Origin: Plantago major
Lineage: Eukaryota; Streptophyta; Magnoliopsida; Lamiales; Plantaginaceae
Assembly (NCBI GenBank): GCA_026545765.1
Contig: JAIFAC010000427.1
Span: 40,763 to 104,762, forward strand
Direction of reading: 5' to 3'
Length of the DNA stretch: 64,000 nt
Positions 1 to 11,600 of the stretch are shown in pieces (positions within the stretch are counted from its first letter, which is position 1; every line of letters starts with the position of its first letter). The translations under genes were made by a program, and so were the position numbers. The notes below the pieces were generated by a model that worked only from the letters and a program-made list of their open reading frames with translations, made no database searches and was not told the DNA's origin.

Positions 1-2384
1 CCAAGTTTGATTTAGGGATGACATTCACATCGAAGGTTGACTTCAGAAGAGCTGTGCAGTCCCATGGTGTCAGGTGTAGGAGAAATGTAAGGGTTGTCAA
101 GAATGAAAAGTCAAGGATGTATGCTAAGTGTGTTGAAAATGATGTCTGCCCTTGGATAGTTCATTGTCATAAGAATAAGGATGATCCTGGATTTACTGTG
201 CACACCTATGAACCTGATCACACTTGTGGACTAACTGAAAATGTGTTATCTTGTAAGAGCAATTGGTTGGCTTATAGGTTCCTGAGCAAGTTCAAGATTG
301 ATCCAGACAAGAATATTAAGGTTTTTGTTCTTGAAGTGTCCAATGAGCTTGGTGTGAAAATTACTGAGCATCAGGCATATAGAGCAAGGAAGAAGGCTTT
401 GGCTATCCTAGAAGGTGATCCAGATGCTCAGTATGGAATGCTGTGGGATTATGTTGAAGAGTTGAGAGAGAGAAATCCAGGGTCAACTGTTGTTTGTGAT
501 GTGGACAGAGATACAAATCAGTTCACGCAATTCTATGTTTGTTTTAGAGCACTTAAAGAGGGCTTTATCATTGGGTGCAGACCTTTTATAGGTGTGGATG
601 GATGTCACCTAAAGGGTCCTCATCAAGGAGTTTTATTGACTGCAGTTGGTGTTGATCCTAATAATAAGCCATTTTCCATAGCTTATGCAGTTGTGTCTCA
701 TGAAACAGGGGAGCAATGGACTTGGTTTTTGAGTTTACTTAAAAGTAACTTGAACATTGATGATCCTTCAAAGTTTACTATCATGTCTGACAAACAGAAG
801 TGTTTAATTAAGGGAGTAGCAGATGTGTTTCCAGGCTCAAAACATAGATTTTGTGTTAGACATATGTTGAAGAATTTCTGGTGTGCAGGATATAGAGGTG
901 ATGCATTCAAACATGCCTTGTACAGGGCATCAAATGCTACTACTCCACCTCAGTTCAAAGGCGACCATGGAAGCGATAAGAAATCTTGATGAAGGAGCTT
1001 ATGCATGGTTATAGAACAAGCCTCTGAACAATGGTCGAAGTCACTTTGATACACATCCCAATGTGAGTTGACAATGAACAACAATAGTGAATCCTTGACA
1101 AGATGATTACGAGGCTAGGTTCAAACCAATACTCACCATGCTTGAATGGATAAGAGAGTGTTTGATGTAGAGAATGCAAGAGTTGAGGGATTATGCTACA
1201 AAGAAGTGGAAGGGCTACCTGTGCCCTAGAATAAAGGTCCTAATTGATAAGAATCTTCGTAGAGTTAAGGAATGTATTACAAGGAAATCTGATGCAACTC
1301 ATTGGGAAATTCTAGGATTTGATGGTAGCCAGTTCAATGTTGATCTTGAAGGACACACATGTACTTGTAGAAGGTGGCAACTCAGTGGTATACCATGCAA
1401 GCATGCACTATCAGCCATGCTAAGAGCAAAGGTTGACTACAATGACTATGTAAACATGTGTTACACTGTGGATGTTTACAAGAAGGTGTATGAAGGAGCA
1501 ATTTATGGGATCAATGGTCAAGAGCTATGGGGTGAGACCTTCTTTATACCTCCTTTGCCTCCAAAATTTCTTAAGAAAAGAGGGAGGCCAGTTACTGCTA
1601 GGAGAAGGGGTGTAGAGGAACCTTCTAACAAGAGTAAGAAAAAGAAGATCATCAGAAGCAAGAGAAATCAAACTACAATTCATTGTAGTTGTTGTGGTGC
1701 CCCTGGACATAACTATACCTTCTGCAAGAGAAGGATTAGAGATGAAATGGGAGAAGGAACTGATGATGAAACTGGTGGCCCTGATGACTTTGAAGAGATG
1801 TTTGGTGGTCAACATTGGGATGGAAATGATGGATCAACCAGCCAACACCAAACTGAACAACCTAGTGAAGTTGTTAGTGAAGAACATGGTGAGGAGGATC
1901 CTACACTTGCTCAGTTCCAGGCTAAGAGAGCTAAGCTCAAGTGCAAGGTATATATTTTCAAATTGGTGTATTTGTTCTTTATACAAATGTCTGTACATTA
2001 ATTGTGTATGCTTGTTGTTTCTATCTATTTCAGAAAATAGCCAAGAGCTACTTAGAATCTGAGGTGTTAGACTTCACTATAGATCAGGTAATGGTTGTAG
2101 TATATGTGTATGTTCTTAAGTTATGAAGTAGTATAGTTCTATAGTTTAAGTTATATTGTTCTGCAGTGTAGGATGAGGACATCATTGCAACACAACAATC
2201 TTAGGTTCCAAGAGATTATGTGGAGGGTCCTTCTAATCATCAACAATTGCTCCAAGGAAAGGTTAGCTTCGCTAAGCTTTCTTCAGCTCATAACAACTTG
2301 TCTCGGGCTTTACCACACCAACTTTGGTACAATCCTGGCCGAGTCTAGTTTAGGGCCTTCTTTTACACTACAAAATCTTTGATG

Positions 2385-2715
2385 CATGGCGGCGGATAGA
2401 TCCGTCGCTCTGAGACGATCATCGCCCGCTCTAGCTACGGATCGGGCGATAGATAAAATTTAATACATTACGGAGGCTGGCGACGGATAGATAATCCGTC
2501 GTCCAATTCGCTACGGATTATCATGTTTGACTTCTTTTTTTTTTTAAATCGATTATTGGAATCTATCCGTCGCCCCGTGTAGTGACGGATAGAATCTATC
2601 CGTCGTTACATGGAGCGACGGATAGATTCTATAAATCGCTAAAGCTGACGGATAAAATCTATCCGTCATGATGTATTATTGGAATTAGTGACGGAATCTC
2701 AAATTCCGTCACAAA
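2385..2715. repeat. Subterminal repeat array of CACTA 1, left side
   Basis: Many direct and inverted copies of a motif close to GACGGATAGA or TCTATCCGTC occur here. Such arrays bind the TnpA-type protein in En/Spm elements. That role is known for the superfamily and is inferred here. Confidence 0.8.
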
Positions 2716-2862
2716 ATAACTTTTTTTTAATTTTATTTTTTTCATATTAATCCCTGTTTTTCGTATTTCACCTATTTAATCAATATAATGCTCGATAATA
2801 AATCAATAATACGGAAAATATTTTAATAAATGATAAATAAAAAATGTAATATCCGAATAAGT

Positions 2863-4210
2863 CTAAATTAGACTTATAAATCTAAATATAATAAATCCGA
2901 ACGTACATAGTACATATACATACCTAGCTACCAGACGGGGGTGGGTCTTGTGGCCCAGGACATGAAAGCCTCCATACATGGCAAATGGCGCTCGTTCTAC
3001 TGTCAGCTCCATCTCCTCCTCCTTTGTTGCTCCATCTCTTGAGTTAGTCGTTGACCTCTTCCGGACACATGTGTTGCACCAATTCGAGACACAGTCACTG
3101 TGTGAAAGCCAGACGTCTAGGCTTTGGAATGATGATGAGAGCACCGGACTATGACTCAAGCCGAGGCTCCACAGTCCATATATTCGTCCTTTGTTGTCCG
3201 GTTTGTTGACCTCTAAGAAGATGTTGTCAACTTGTTCAGTTGACAGCTCCTCGCCCGTCTCTTCCTCCTGCCTCGCTACCTGAGCATCAACCTTAGCTTG
3301 AAATCGTAAATAGCAGATATCATGATCAGTTACTGTTTTTCAAAAATAACTTGTAATAGTGTACAAATATGAACTTTAAGCAACATAAACATACCCATGA
3401 TAGGCGAGGCCGAGTCATCCATACCCATATACCTTGGCCTTCTTGAAGATGTCATACTTGGATTTCACCTCCCCCCGTGACATCTGAACAACATATATAG
3501 TCAACCATTAATCATCTCACAAGTAATAGGCGAGACACAATACATACCGTAATGCTAGATTGAAAAATATATATATATACTTACCGATTGGTAATAATCG
3601 GTGAGTAGATCGCCTCCCAAGGTGGTGAGCAGCCCTTCTGCCGCATCGGACTTAGGCGCCGGTTACATGCATTGATGTAGGCATTATCACAGACATCGAT
3701 TCGAGCCCGATAGGCATCCCAAAGGGCCCACTCATTGCATCAACTTTGTGGAGGCATTGGGCCATTCCGATCGAATGGACTTCCAATCTGAACCATATCC
3801 ACATGCAGTTTAGATCCCAGTCTAATAAACACGCCGGTCTGGGATCAATCTCTTCAGAATGAAGTACTCCTACATTCCCAATTTCATACAACATCCAAAG
3901 TCGATATATATAACGTCACCATGTTACATCAATTTAATAAGATCTGACAACACATAGCGGATATGGTGACTAACATCCTCCTCGATACACCATGCACATG
4001 TTACAAGTGAAAGCGTACTCGATAGGCCCCAAACCCGCCTCTCCCTCCATTGGAGGTATGCCATGGACGGTGCTTCCTCAGTGATGAATCCATACATGAT
4101 ACTCGGGCATGAATCCATAGCGTCATAAAGTGCTCGAATCTTGCTATAGGAGTCATAAATTGCTTGTTTACGCAAGTTTTCAATGTCGAGGACACTTTAT
4201 CAACCCCCAT
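2863..4210 (-). pseudogene. CACTA 1 second-ORF remnant (plant transposase-like, En/Spm group)
   Basis: Open minus-strand pieces survive without a continuous frame. One, read from about 3720 down to 3595, contains CDNAYINACNRRL and KGCSPPWEAIY and ends at a GTAAGT donor. Another near 3470 contains GEVKSKYDIFKKAKVYG. A third, read down from about 3245, contains IFLEVNKPDNKGRIYG. The last matches, in order and spacing, a similar stretch in CACTA 3 (about 29.6 kb), which supports a shared transposon gene. The assignment to the Ptta/En/Spm plant-transposase family rests on recognition, not a search. Frame breaks make it a remnant. Confidence 0.55.
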
Positions 4211-4949
4211 TTGCCTGGCGGACGTCCCATGGCAAACGCGATGAAACCTTTAACCCCTTTTACAAAACTCCTAGAAACTCTGCCATTTACCGCCGTACGA
4301 TCGTACATCCATGAACGGTCGGAATTCATTGTATGCTTTTTTAACCTGACACGTTCCAATTGATTAGATCGTATTTAATTTATTAGATCGATTCCAATTC
4401 TGCCGAGATTGTAGAGATTAATTGTTAATTATTATACGTTCCTTATAATTTCATGATTAATTATTAAGTGTTCGATATTTTACAAAATTTCCTATGTATT
4501 TTAACCATTTCAACCACTTACTACTATGAGTTATAAATTATAAATTACACGTTAATATAATCAACAAATGGTCTCAAAACACTTAACTAAATCCTCGTTA
4601 TCTAGTACATATACGAATTTATCAAATCAAAACTACTTAACATTATACTAATTAACAATCTAAGTGATAGCAATCTCAAAGTTAATTTACTAAATCTTAA
4701 CATTATACTAATTAACTAGTAATACTAATTTGATATATATACTTAACATTAAACTAGTCGAAATTAATCAATCAATCGACCACCCAAGCTCCTTGTCCCA
4801 CGAGCTTCGAATTGACACCAAGATTGGTCGGAATGGTGGAGTTTTGGCCGGAAAGTGAAGAAATCGAAATTGAAACGGAAAAGGGAAGAAGAAGGAAGCA
4901 GAAGCAAAAATGGTGGAAATGGGGCTTCTGCCCCGATTTCTACTATTTT

Positions 4950-5280
4950 GGGGCGACGGATCGCTATCCGTCGCTAAGACGGATAGCGATCCGTCGCTAT
5001 TACCGACGGTTAGATTATCCGTCGGTCGCAATTTTTTTTTTAAATTAGCGACGGATAATTTACCCGTCGCTATTTTTTATTTTTAAATTAAATTTTAATT
5101 AAAAGTCAATACAATAGCGACGGATAATATATCCATCGTAAATTTTTGAATTTAAAAAAAAAAATTAAAAGTCAATATAGCGACGGATAAAAGTTATCCA
5201 ATAAGCTAACGACGACGGACAAAATTATCCGTAAGCTCGGTGGCAACAGATAACTTTATCGCCTTTCCATCGTTATTTCC
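4950..5280. repeat. Subterminal repeat array of CACTA 1, right side
   Basis: Repeated GCGACGGATA and TATCCGTCGC motifs mirror the left array. The adjoining stretch 4780-4950 (Gly/Glu-rich on paper, pyrimidine-rich on the minus strand) matches the reverse complement of 24.85-25.01 kb in CACTA 2, so the two elements belong to one family. Confidence 0.75.
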
Positions 5281-5406
5281 CTGATTTCTTGTAGTGTTAT
5301 TAGTGGTGGGAAGAAGTATGTCTCTTTGAAGAATTTGGCTCCTGCTATTGAGGAGATTAACAAGAAAAATAAAGCCAAGGTGACAAAGGAGAAGAAGAAA
5401 AAGTGA

Positions 5407-5870
5407 ATCAACATGATCACTTGTTTTGGCCTATATAGTTTACACTGATGTTACTTTCATGTACCTTTTGATCAAACATATACATTAGTCAGTTGTAAAA
5501 CTATAACTACTAGTTATGGTGTCACATTAATGCAGCCGGATTTTGGTCAGAATTGTTGTCTTCTATGGCCATGTCATGTCGTTTATTGAAAATGCAAGTG
5601 TATTTACATCTGTTAAATCTTTTAACCATGACTACAAATAACCTTTCCATTGTACCAATGCATGTAAGCCTTGATACATCACCTTAATCTTTTACCATTT
5701 ACTACAAGTAACCTTCTCCCTATAACTAATGCATGAAGGTCAAGAGTCACTACTTCAATGAGTTTAATTGCTAGCTATAACCTTTCAACTACCCAAAAAT
5801 TCACCATAAAAAGGGAGTAATACACTCTTATTCCTCACACAACAATCTCAGTAAAATTTCCACTGTAAAA
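5407..5870. other. 3' flank of the MULE gene; no gene seen
   Basis: AT-rich sequence. Nothing recognisable lies between the MULE stop codon and the small ORF at 5871. The last 80 bases (TATA-like CATAAAAAGGG near 5807, then an A/C-rich leader) resemble a plant promoter and 5' leader. Confidence 0.4.
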
Positions 5871-5942
5871 ATGGCTCACCAAGACATGGAACAACTAATC
5901 ACTAGACGCCGTGCACACCAACTGTATTGGGGAATCCAGTAA
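5871..5942 (+). CDS. Small ORF of 23 codons, possible first exon
   Basis: ATG at 5871 follows an A-rich context (AAAATGGCT), which is good for plant initiation. A TATA-like box lies about 65 bases upstream. The peptide begins MAHQDMEQLITRRR and ends in a TAA that overlaps a consensus-like splice donor (CA then GTAAGA at 5939), so this may be a first exon rather than a complete peptide. The next coding-like sequence lies beyond the plastid rRNA insertion (6555-6893). A link between the two is only a guess. The family is not recognised. Confidence 0.3.
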   Translation: MAHQDMEQLITRRRAHQLYWGIQ

Positions 5943-6144
5943 GACTTACTCCCTTCTTCCACTCTGTCTCGAAGAGTAACTAGGACTAATTTAGTCACGT
6001 TTTCATGTTCCAATTGAACACTTTCCATTTTTGATTCTTCTCCAAGGAGAAGATTATTCTCTTTACCAAACATATGCGGATCCAACCACGATCCTATAAT
6101 TTATTTTGTTCATAATTACTAAGTTGTTATCAATAGTTACATAT

Positions 6145-6540
6145 GGAAAAGAAAGCAAAAGCGATTCCCATAGTAGCGGCGAGCGAAATGGGAGCAGCCT
6201 AAACCGTGAAAACAGGGTTGTGGGAGAGCAATACAAGCGTCGTCTTTGCTAGGGAAGCGGCATGAATCTTGCACCCTAGATGGCGCAACATCCGATGGCG
6301 AAAGCGACTAACTTACGCTCGACACGAGTAGCATGGGACACGTGGAATCCGTGTGAATCGGGAAGGACCACCTTGCAAGGCTAAATACTCTGGGTGGCCG
6401 ATGGCGAAGTAGTACCGTGAGGAAGGGTGAAAAGAACCCCATCGGGAGTGAAATAGAACATGAAACCGTAAGCTCCAAGCGGTGGGAGGACAAAAATGAC
6501 TCGACGCGTGCTGTTGAAGAATGGTAGGCCACTCATGGCG
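6145..6540 (+). pseudogene. Nuclear insertion of plastid DNA: 23S rRNA 5' region fragment
   Basis: The stretch follows the 5' third of plastid 23S rRNA from the GGAAAAGAAAGC segment through the AGTAGCGGCGAGCGAAATGG core. It continues through the ACACGTGGAATCC and AAGGCTAAATACTC blocks to CTGTTGAAGAATG. Against the plastid sequence as I remember it, order is preserved but there are scattered substitutions and single-base losses, many in runs of C or G. It has no flanking plastid genes and no intact rRNA, so it is a NUPT remnant and not a working rRNA gene. It cannot be a cytosolic 25S fragment, because the blocks are those of the bacterial-type molecule. Confidence 0.93.
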
Positions 6541-6893
6541 ATTACTCTGTTTTTAAAAACCTGAACAACTAACTCATGTTTCTACATATTGCGGTATGAA
6601 GACTACGAAGGCAATGATGAGAACCCACCTGGGTATCAAGTGAGGCATGTCCTCAGTGGAGCCGACAACCAAACCCGTCCTTCACTCACATGGAGCAGGG
6701 CATCGATGTCATGCCGCCTCATCCACATCAGGACCATGAGCAGCTTGGGCTGGACGGTCACTCACTCGAGACCAATTTGCTCAAGATGGAGGATGATAAG
6801 GTGGTGATTAGAAATTGGGAGGAGATTGACTGGACCTTCAGCTTGGTGGCTCAAAACTATGTGGAGGATCTCATCAGGAAGTTTGATGAGTAG
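6541..6893 (+). pseudogene. Unrecognised acidic coding remnant with one frameshift
   Basis: Two overlapping frames look coding. From 6589 the first reads YEDYEGNDENPPGYQVRHVL. From 6690 the second begins MEQGIDVMPPHPHQDHEQ and ends IRKFDE with a TAG at 6891-6893. The C-terminal part is acidic with NWEEIDWTF, which has normal protein-like composition. A one-base shift near 6680 separates the frames. I do not recognise the family. It could be the 3' part of the gene whose first exon may begin at 5871, with the plastid insertion in the intron, or a transposon remnant. Confidence 0.35.
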
Positions 6894-7252
6894 GTTTTAT
6901 GATTTCTGTTATGTCCTGGTTTAGGTTTTATGATTTTACATTATGTCACGTATGTCTACGTATTTGTATATGCAATGCTATCTATCTATCTATCTATCGA
7001 TTAACTTTTAATGTCAATCTATACATTATATTTTGCATGTTTAAATTCTAACAATAAAACTAATACAACAAGAAAACTGTATATAATTACCACCAAAACA
7101 ACCAATTTTCATTTCCAAAAGCTTGTTGAGTACATATTGGTGGACATAATAAGACAGAGGGGGGTCCCTAAAACAGAGCATCGCAGTGTCTTACAACATG
7201 AACTGTGAGCAAACTACTAATTAAACACTACAATCAAGCCATCAAGCGCGAA
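6894..7252. other. Intergenic, with a (CTAT)n microsatellite
   Basis: About 6979-7000 is a run of CTAT repeats. The remainder is AT-rich 3' flanking sequence, and nothing else was recognised. Confidence 0.5.
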
Positions 7253-7823
7253 TCAAGCCATCATATAACTAATACCATGACCAAGAGCAACACTCAAACT
7301 CAAACACACAAACTCATAGCTCTTGATTCTAGACTGTAGTTTGGGGATGATACCGTCAAGCTGATTCTTCTCCTCCTCAAGATGATTCTTCTCCTCCAAA
7401 AACTTCGTCTTCTCTTCCTTAAAGTACTCATAATCCACATTGCGAAGAACATTTATCTTGAAATCTTCTTTGTACTGATATAGCTCTCTTATCACACTTT
7501 GTAGCCACCCTGGCAATGGCTCATCTTGCATTTGAAATATCCACATCCCGTGTCGTCCTATTCATACAAACGACGCCATTATGAGAAAAAGCCGAATCAA
7601 CAACACAAATTGAACCAAATTAAACCACATTGAACCAAATCGAAACCAAACTTACCCAATTATCACACCTCGAGTACCGACGACCTGGGAAATCCTTGAA
7701 ATTAATACCCTCCTCAACGTGACGCTCACAATGGCAGAATTTGAACTGATCAAACAAGAAATCTTCATTGCACTTGTTCATCCACTCAGTCTCTGACGAC
7801 GTGCCGCTTCCATGACTCACCAT
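7253..7823 (-). pseudogene. GRF-type zinc finger protein (At4g04775-like), one-base frameshift in exon 2
   Basis: Exon 1 (7823-7656) starts MVSHGSGTSSETEW and carries FCHCERHVEEG then FPGRRYSRCDNW, the first half of a GRF zinc finger. It ends at a GTAAG donor. An AG acceptor near 7560 opens exon 2 with DDTGCGYFK, which supplies the next Cys. One base later the frame must shift to read QDEPLPGWLQSVIRELYQY, a standard continuation of this family, followed by a Glu/Lys coiled coil (EEEKNHLEEEKNQL) and a hydrophobic tail to the TGA at 7253. The shift lies at the GC before 7534, where a GG on the minus strand appears to be a single G. Such proteins are common near plant transposons. Their function is unknown beyond the zinc-binding motif. 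Confidence 0.72.
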
Positions 7824-8615
7824 TTCACTAGGGTTAGGACGAATTTGGGAATTTTGGAATTGTTCTTCGTGTTTCTGCTTTTCAATTTGGGATTTGTTCT
7901 AGGGTTTATGATTCTAGGGTTTCAATTTGGGGATATAGTGTTTAATTAGGCAGGATTTTTTCCGATTCCGATCCCTCTTAAGTCGTTCAGTTCGCCAATT
8001 CGTTGCCTAATTCGTCCGTATGAAGGCGTCTTGGTCAGTTCGCCCACAAAAATCGCCATGTAGGCTGCCATGTCAATAGGACCAAAAGTGATCCCCAATT
8101 TTCCCCAATTTTTGACCTAATTTGGCTGTATTTATACGGATTTAGGACCGACTTTGCAAAATCGGCATTTCGTAGGACCGTAATCGAAGAGGGTATCGAG
8201 TTACAGGACCAAAAATGCAATTCTCCCCACCAATTCCTGTTAAGAGTACAAATTAGTATTTATCTCTGACCTTGAATGGGATATATCAACTTAAATCCCA
8301 GTCTGTCGTCTCGAATCCTACTCTGATTCGACTCCATTATGATGTCGATCTTTTGTTCTCACTGTCCTTTCTACAACATGGCCGTCCATAATTTGAGACA
8401 GAGATATAAAACCAAACATGTAAAGATAATGTATGTATGTCAAACTAGATTATATATTTCAATACTTGAGCATATTCTCAACATATTCCTGAGAGTGACG
8501 ATTCACAAAAGCTATTAAATCAGAGAGGCAAAATGTACATTTTTAAATAAGATCACGTATCTGCATGTAACTAAAAGGTGCTCAGACCAAATCTCACCAA
8601 GGATTTCAAAAAACT
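7824..8615. other. Divergent upstream region between the GRF gene and ABCB
   Basis: The promoters of both divergently transcribed genes must lie here. Short AGGGTTT-rich sequence (7850-7940) lies just upstream of the GRF start. No transposon was recognised. AT-rich sequence with CTCAGACC and similar lies just before the ABCB start. Confidence 0.4.
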
Positions 8616-11600
8616 ATGAAAATTTCAGATGCTAATAAAGATGAAACAGAGACAACTAAGAAGAATGTTACGCCTGAAACTTTACCGTTTCATAAGCTTT
8701 TAAGCCAGGCTGATCGAGTAGATTGGATTCTGATGGCTCTAGGTAGCTTGGGTTCCATAATCCACGGCCTTGCCCAACCGATTGGATACTATCTGCTGGG
8801 AAAAGCACTGGATGCATTTGGCAATCACATTAACAGCATCGATGACATGGTTCATGCACTGAAACAGGTAATGATTAAACTTCAGAGCTCAAAATGTGTT
8901 CTATATTCATTCTTTGGGTTTGCATGTACCAGCAATAACTTAATTGGTCTTTTTTATCGACTTGATCAGGTTGTTCCATTTGTGTGGTATATGGCTATAG
9001 CCACATTTCCAGCTGGAATACTAGGTAATGTTATATTCACAACTTGAAATACTAACTATGAAGGTAGGGAAAAAAACTAGCTACTGGCAGGGGCGTCAAT
9101 ATAGAGAGAAAAAAAAAAAAAAAAAAAACTAAGTTGGGACACAACAGGTCTCGGACTTGGGACATCCATACCATCCAAAACTTCTGCCACAACACCACAA
9201 CATGTTTCATTACACTTATGAATATGGAATATATATAGATACTGCAAAATTTGAGGCCCCAAAATTTCCAGGGCCACAGCTCTGAGTAAAGTTTACAACA
9301 CCTCCCGAGGTTTATGTTATTAATGCAGACTCGTACTACGTTAATGCAAAGGTCAAATCATTGCTTTGTAAGCAAATTGTTTGTCAAATCAGATCTTGGT
9401 CTTGTTGCTAAAATATAATAGTAAAAAAAATTAATAATCATAATATTTCATTTAATTGGTAAAGTTGTAATATATTTTTTCAACCAAGGGAAATGATAAC
9501 TAAATTACACAAGTCTAACTTTACATAGGAACAAAAAAGGTTTACGAGACAAGACCCCTCGTTCTGCCCCAAAAAACCTAAAATTGGAGCACATCAAACT
9601 TATGCTATGGCAAGACAAGGTAAATGTATGTACTAAGAACCAAGTATTTAGGTTAATATGTGCAATAGAGACAAAGCGACAAATTTCCAATAATTTTCTA
9701 ATTAAGCACCTCAATAATATGCAGTATATCTCTTATTTGAGTAAGTCTCCTGAGAGATAGTCTCTGGATAATTTATCTAAAGACGGACCTATATGATAAA
9801 AAAATCATTGATGTTATCAATCAAAATACCTATGTTCTCAATATTGATGTTTTTTCCATATTACAACAAGACTTGTTTCAGTAACAACATAGGCGTTTTG
9901 ATTAATAACATGAATATTTTTATTGATAACATATTTAGAGACCGTCTCTCATGAGACTTTGTGTTCAGAGATATATTTCTTTTGTTTTTTATTTTCTTAG
10001 AATATTAGAAATAAGGATGGATAATATTTTGTAAACACAAGTAACACTTAAGTCATATTTCTATAACTTATAATTTTTATGTAATAATAATAATAATAAT
10101 CATAAATATAATATAATTTTTTTATCCCGCATGTCGCAAAGACAGTCTGTTGCAAAATCTGTTCTATATAAAATGTTAATAAAATTGTTTGATTTACGTA
10201 TTTCATAGAGAAGTAATTTGACATTTTTCAGGTAGATTTTGACATTTTGTGTGTTACTTTTTCAATATATTAGTATCTTGTACATTTAAATATTTATGAA
10301 TAATTTATACAAATTAATAGAATTTATACTACAACATACTGATCATAATCGGAAATTCAGATTTAAATGAAAAGATAAAAGAAAAGGAAAATTCACGTTT
10401 TACAAGGTCTTACTATTTGAAGAATAATTTTGATTTTGGATTTTACTAAGTGGAAAACTGATGAGGCAGAAGAGACGGGGTATGATGGGGTATTACTGCT
10501 AGAGGCACTCTTAACTAATAGGAGGGTCCGAATAAAATATTGACTAATCCAGGTTATTAGATGCATATGTTATATTTTAGCACATTAGTATCTATATTAT
10601 GATAATAGGACGGATGGAATTTTAATACGTTTCAATTTCATATCCATTCAATCTTACTCGATCAATTTTAATCTACTTTGTGTACCCTTTATAACCTCTT
10701 CAATTCATTTCCCTTTAGCTGGTACTTTTAATTTAATTTTTTTTAGTTTTTTTCCTCTTAATATTTTCTTCTGTTTCTCTTATTTGTAATTATTTTCTCT
10801 TGTATTTCTGATTACCTGATTTTATTATATAACTGTTCAGCCCGCGTTCTTTTTTCATTGTTGTTTTTGTTTTTTCATTTCTATTTTTCTCTTTTATTAT
10901 CTTTTGTTCAATACTTCAACTTATTTGTATTTTCTTTTTCTTTTTCTTTTTCTTTTTAATAATGTGCTTTATCATATAATTATATTTAATAATGAATCAC
11001 AAGTGACCTGGAAGATAGTTACTGCTGTGCAGCTTCATTTCTAAATGGACTCCTTACTGTCAAAATGCAGAGATAGGATGCTGGATGTATGCAAGTGAAA
11101 GACAAGTAAGGCGTTTCAGATTAATGTTTCTAAAATCTGTCCTCAGCCAAGAGATTGGGGCCTTCGATACACATTTAGCAAGTGGGAAAATAATCACTGG
11201 TATTAGCACTCACATGTCTATCATACAGGACGCAATTGGCGAAAAGGTAACAAATAAGCACATACTTCCTTCTATCGTATCATCCGTTTATAACTAGAAA
11301 ATGCAAGTACTACAAAATGCTGCATACTAGAAATAACGAAGCAGAAAGGAGAACTTACATATACATGTCCAGTATTAATCTAACATAATCTCTTATCAAC
11401 AGTTGGGACATTTTCTGTCCTGCTTCGCAACATTCTTTTCTGGTGTCTTGATTGCTTTTATAGCCTGTTGGGAAGTGTCACTTCTGGCATTATTTGTTGT
11501 CCCGATAATCCTGTTAATTGGTGCAACATATACAAAGAAAATGAATGGCATATCAGCAAAAAGGATGTCATTTCTGGCAGAGGCCACTGCAATAGTGGAA

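Larger units (their letters stand above)
2366..5296. mobile_element. CACTA (En/Spm) element 1, complete ends, TSD TTA
   Basis: The left end reads CACTACAAAATC and the right end TTTCTTGTAGTG, which are inverted CACTA termini. The three bases outside each end are TTA (2363-2365 and 5297-5299), the 3-bp duplication expected of the superfamily. Subterminal arrays built on GCGACGGATA and its complement fill about 2385-2715 and 4950-5280. The 2.93-kb body keeps only transposase remnants on the minus strand, so the element is probably non-autonomous. It sits inside the last exon of the MULE. Confidence 0.93.
1..5406 (+). mobile_element. MULE (Mutator-like) element, left end outside window, split by a CACTA insertion
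   Basis: The body of a Mutator-like element is defined by its transposase gene. The frame is already open at base 3, with lysine-phenylalanine-aspartate-leucine-glycine before the first methionine at 18, so the true 5' end lies off the window. The last coding segment (5297-5406) lies beyond the CACTA insertion at 2366-5296. Terminal inverted repeats were not seen, so the right boundary is unknown and could lie beyond the stop codon. Confidence 0.8.
18..5406 (+). pseudogene. MULE transposase (MuDR family), frameshifted and interrupted
   Basis: The product would be the DNA transposase of a Mutator-like element. 18-989 encodes the N-terminal DNA-binding region (two Cys, then His-x-Cys in HTCG) and the MULE core. 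FIGVDGCHLKG gives the first Asp, FTIMSDKQKCL the second, and HRFCVRHMLKN follows. 990-1173 has lost frame, and a TAG stands where family members usually have a codon before MQELRDYA. 1174-1949 restores the frame with a SWIM zinc finger (CTCRRWQLSGIPCKHA), a basic linker and a zinc knuckle (CSCCGAPGHNYTFC). Small 3' exons are bounded by GTATAT, a TTTCAG acceptor before KIAKSYLESE, GTAATG and CTGCAG. The final exon from 2167 is cut by the CACTA element at 2365 and resumes at 5297 (SGGKKYVSLKNL) to a TGA at 5404-5406. The stop, the frame loss and the insertion together make it non-functional. Confidence 0.88.

Noticed and set aside
6145..6540. A working rRNA gene
   Set aside because: Only part of the molecule is present, with many indels and no plastid neighbours.
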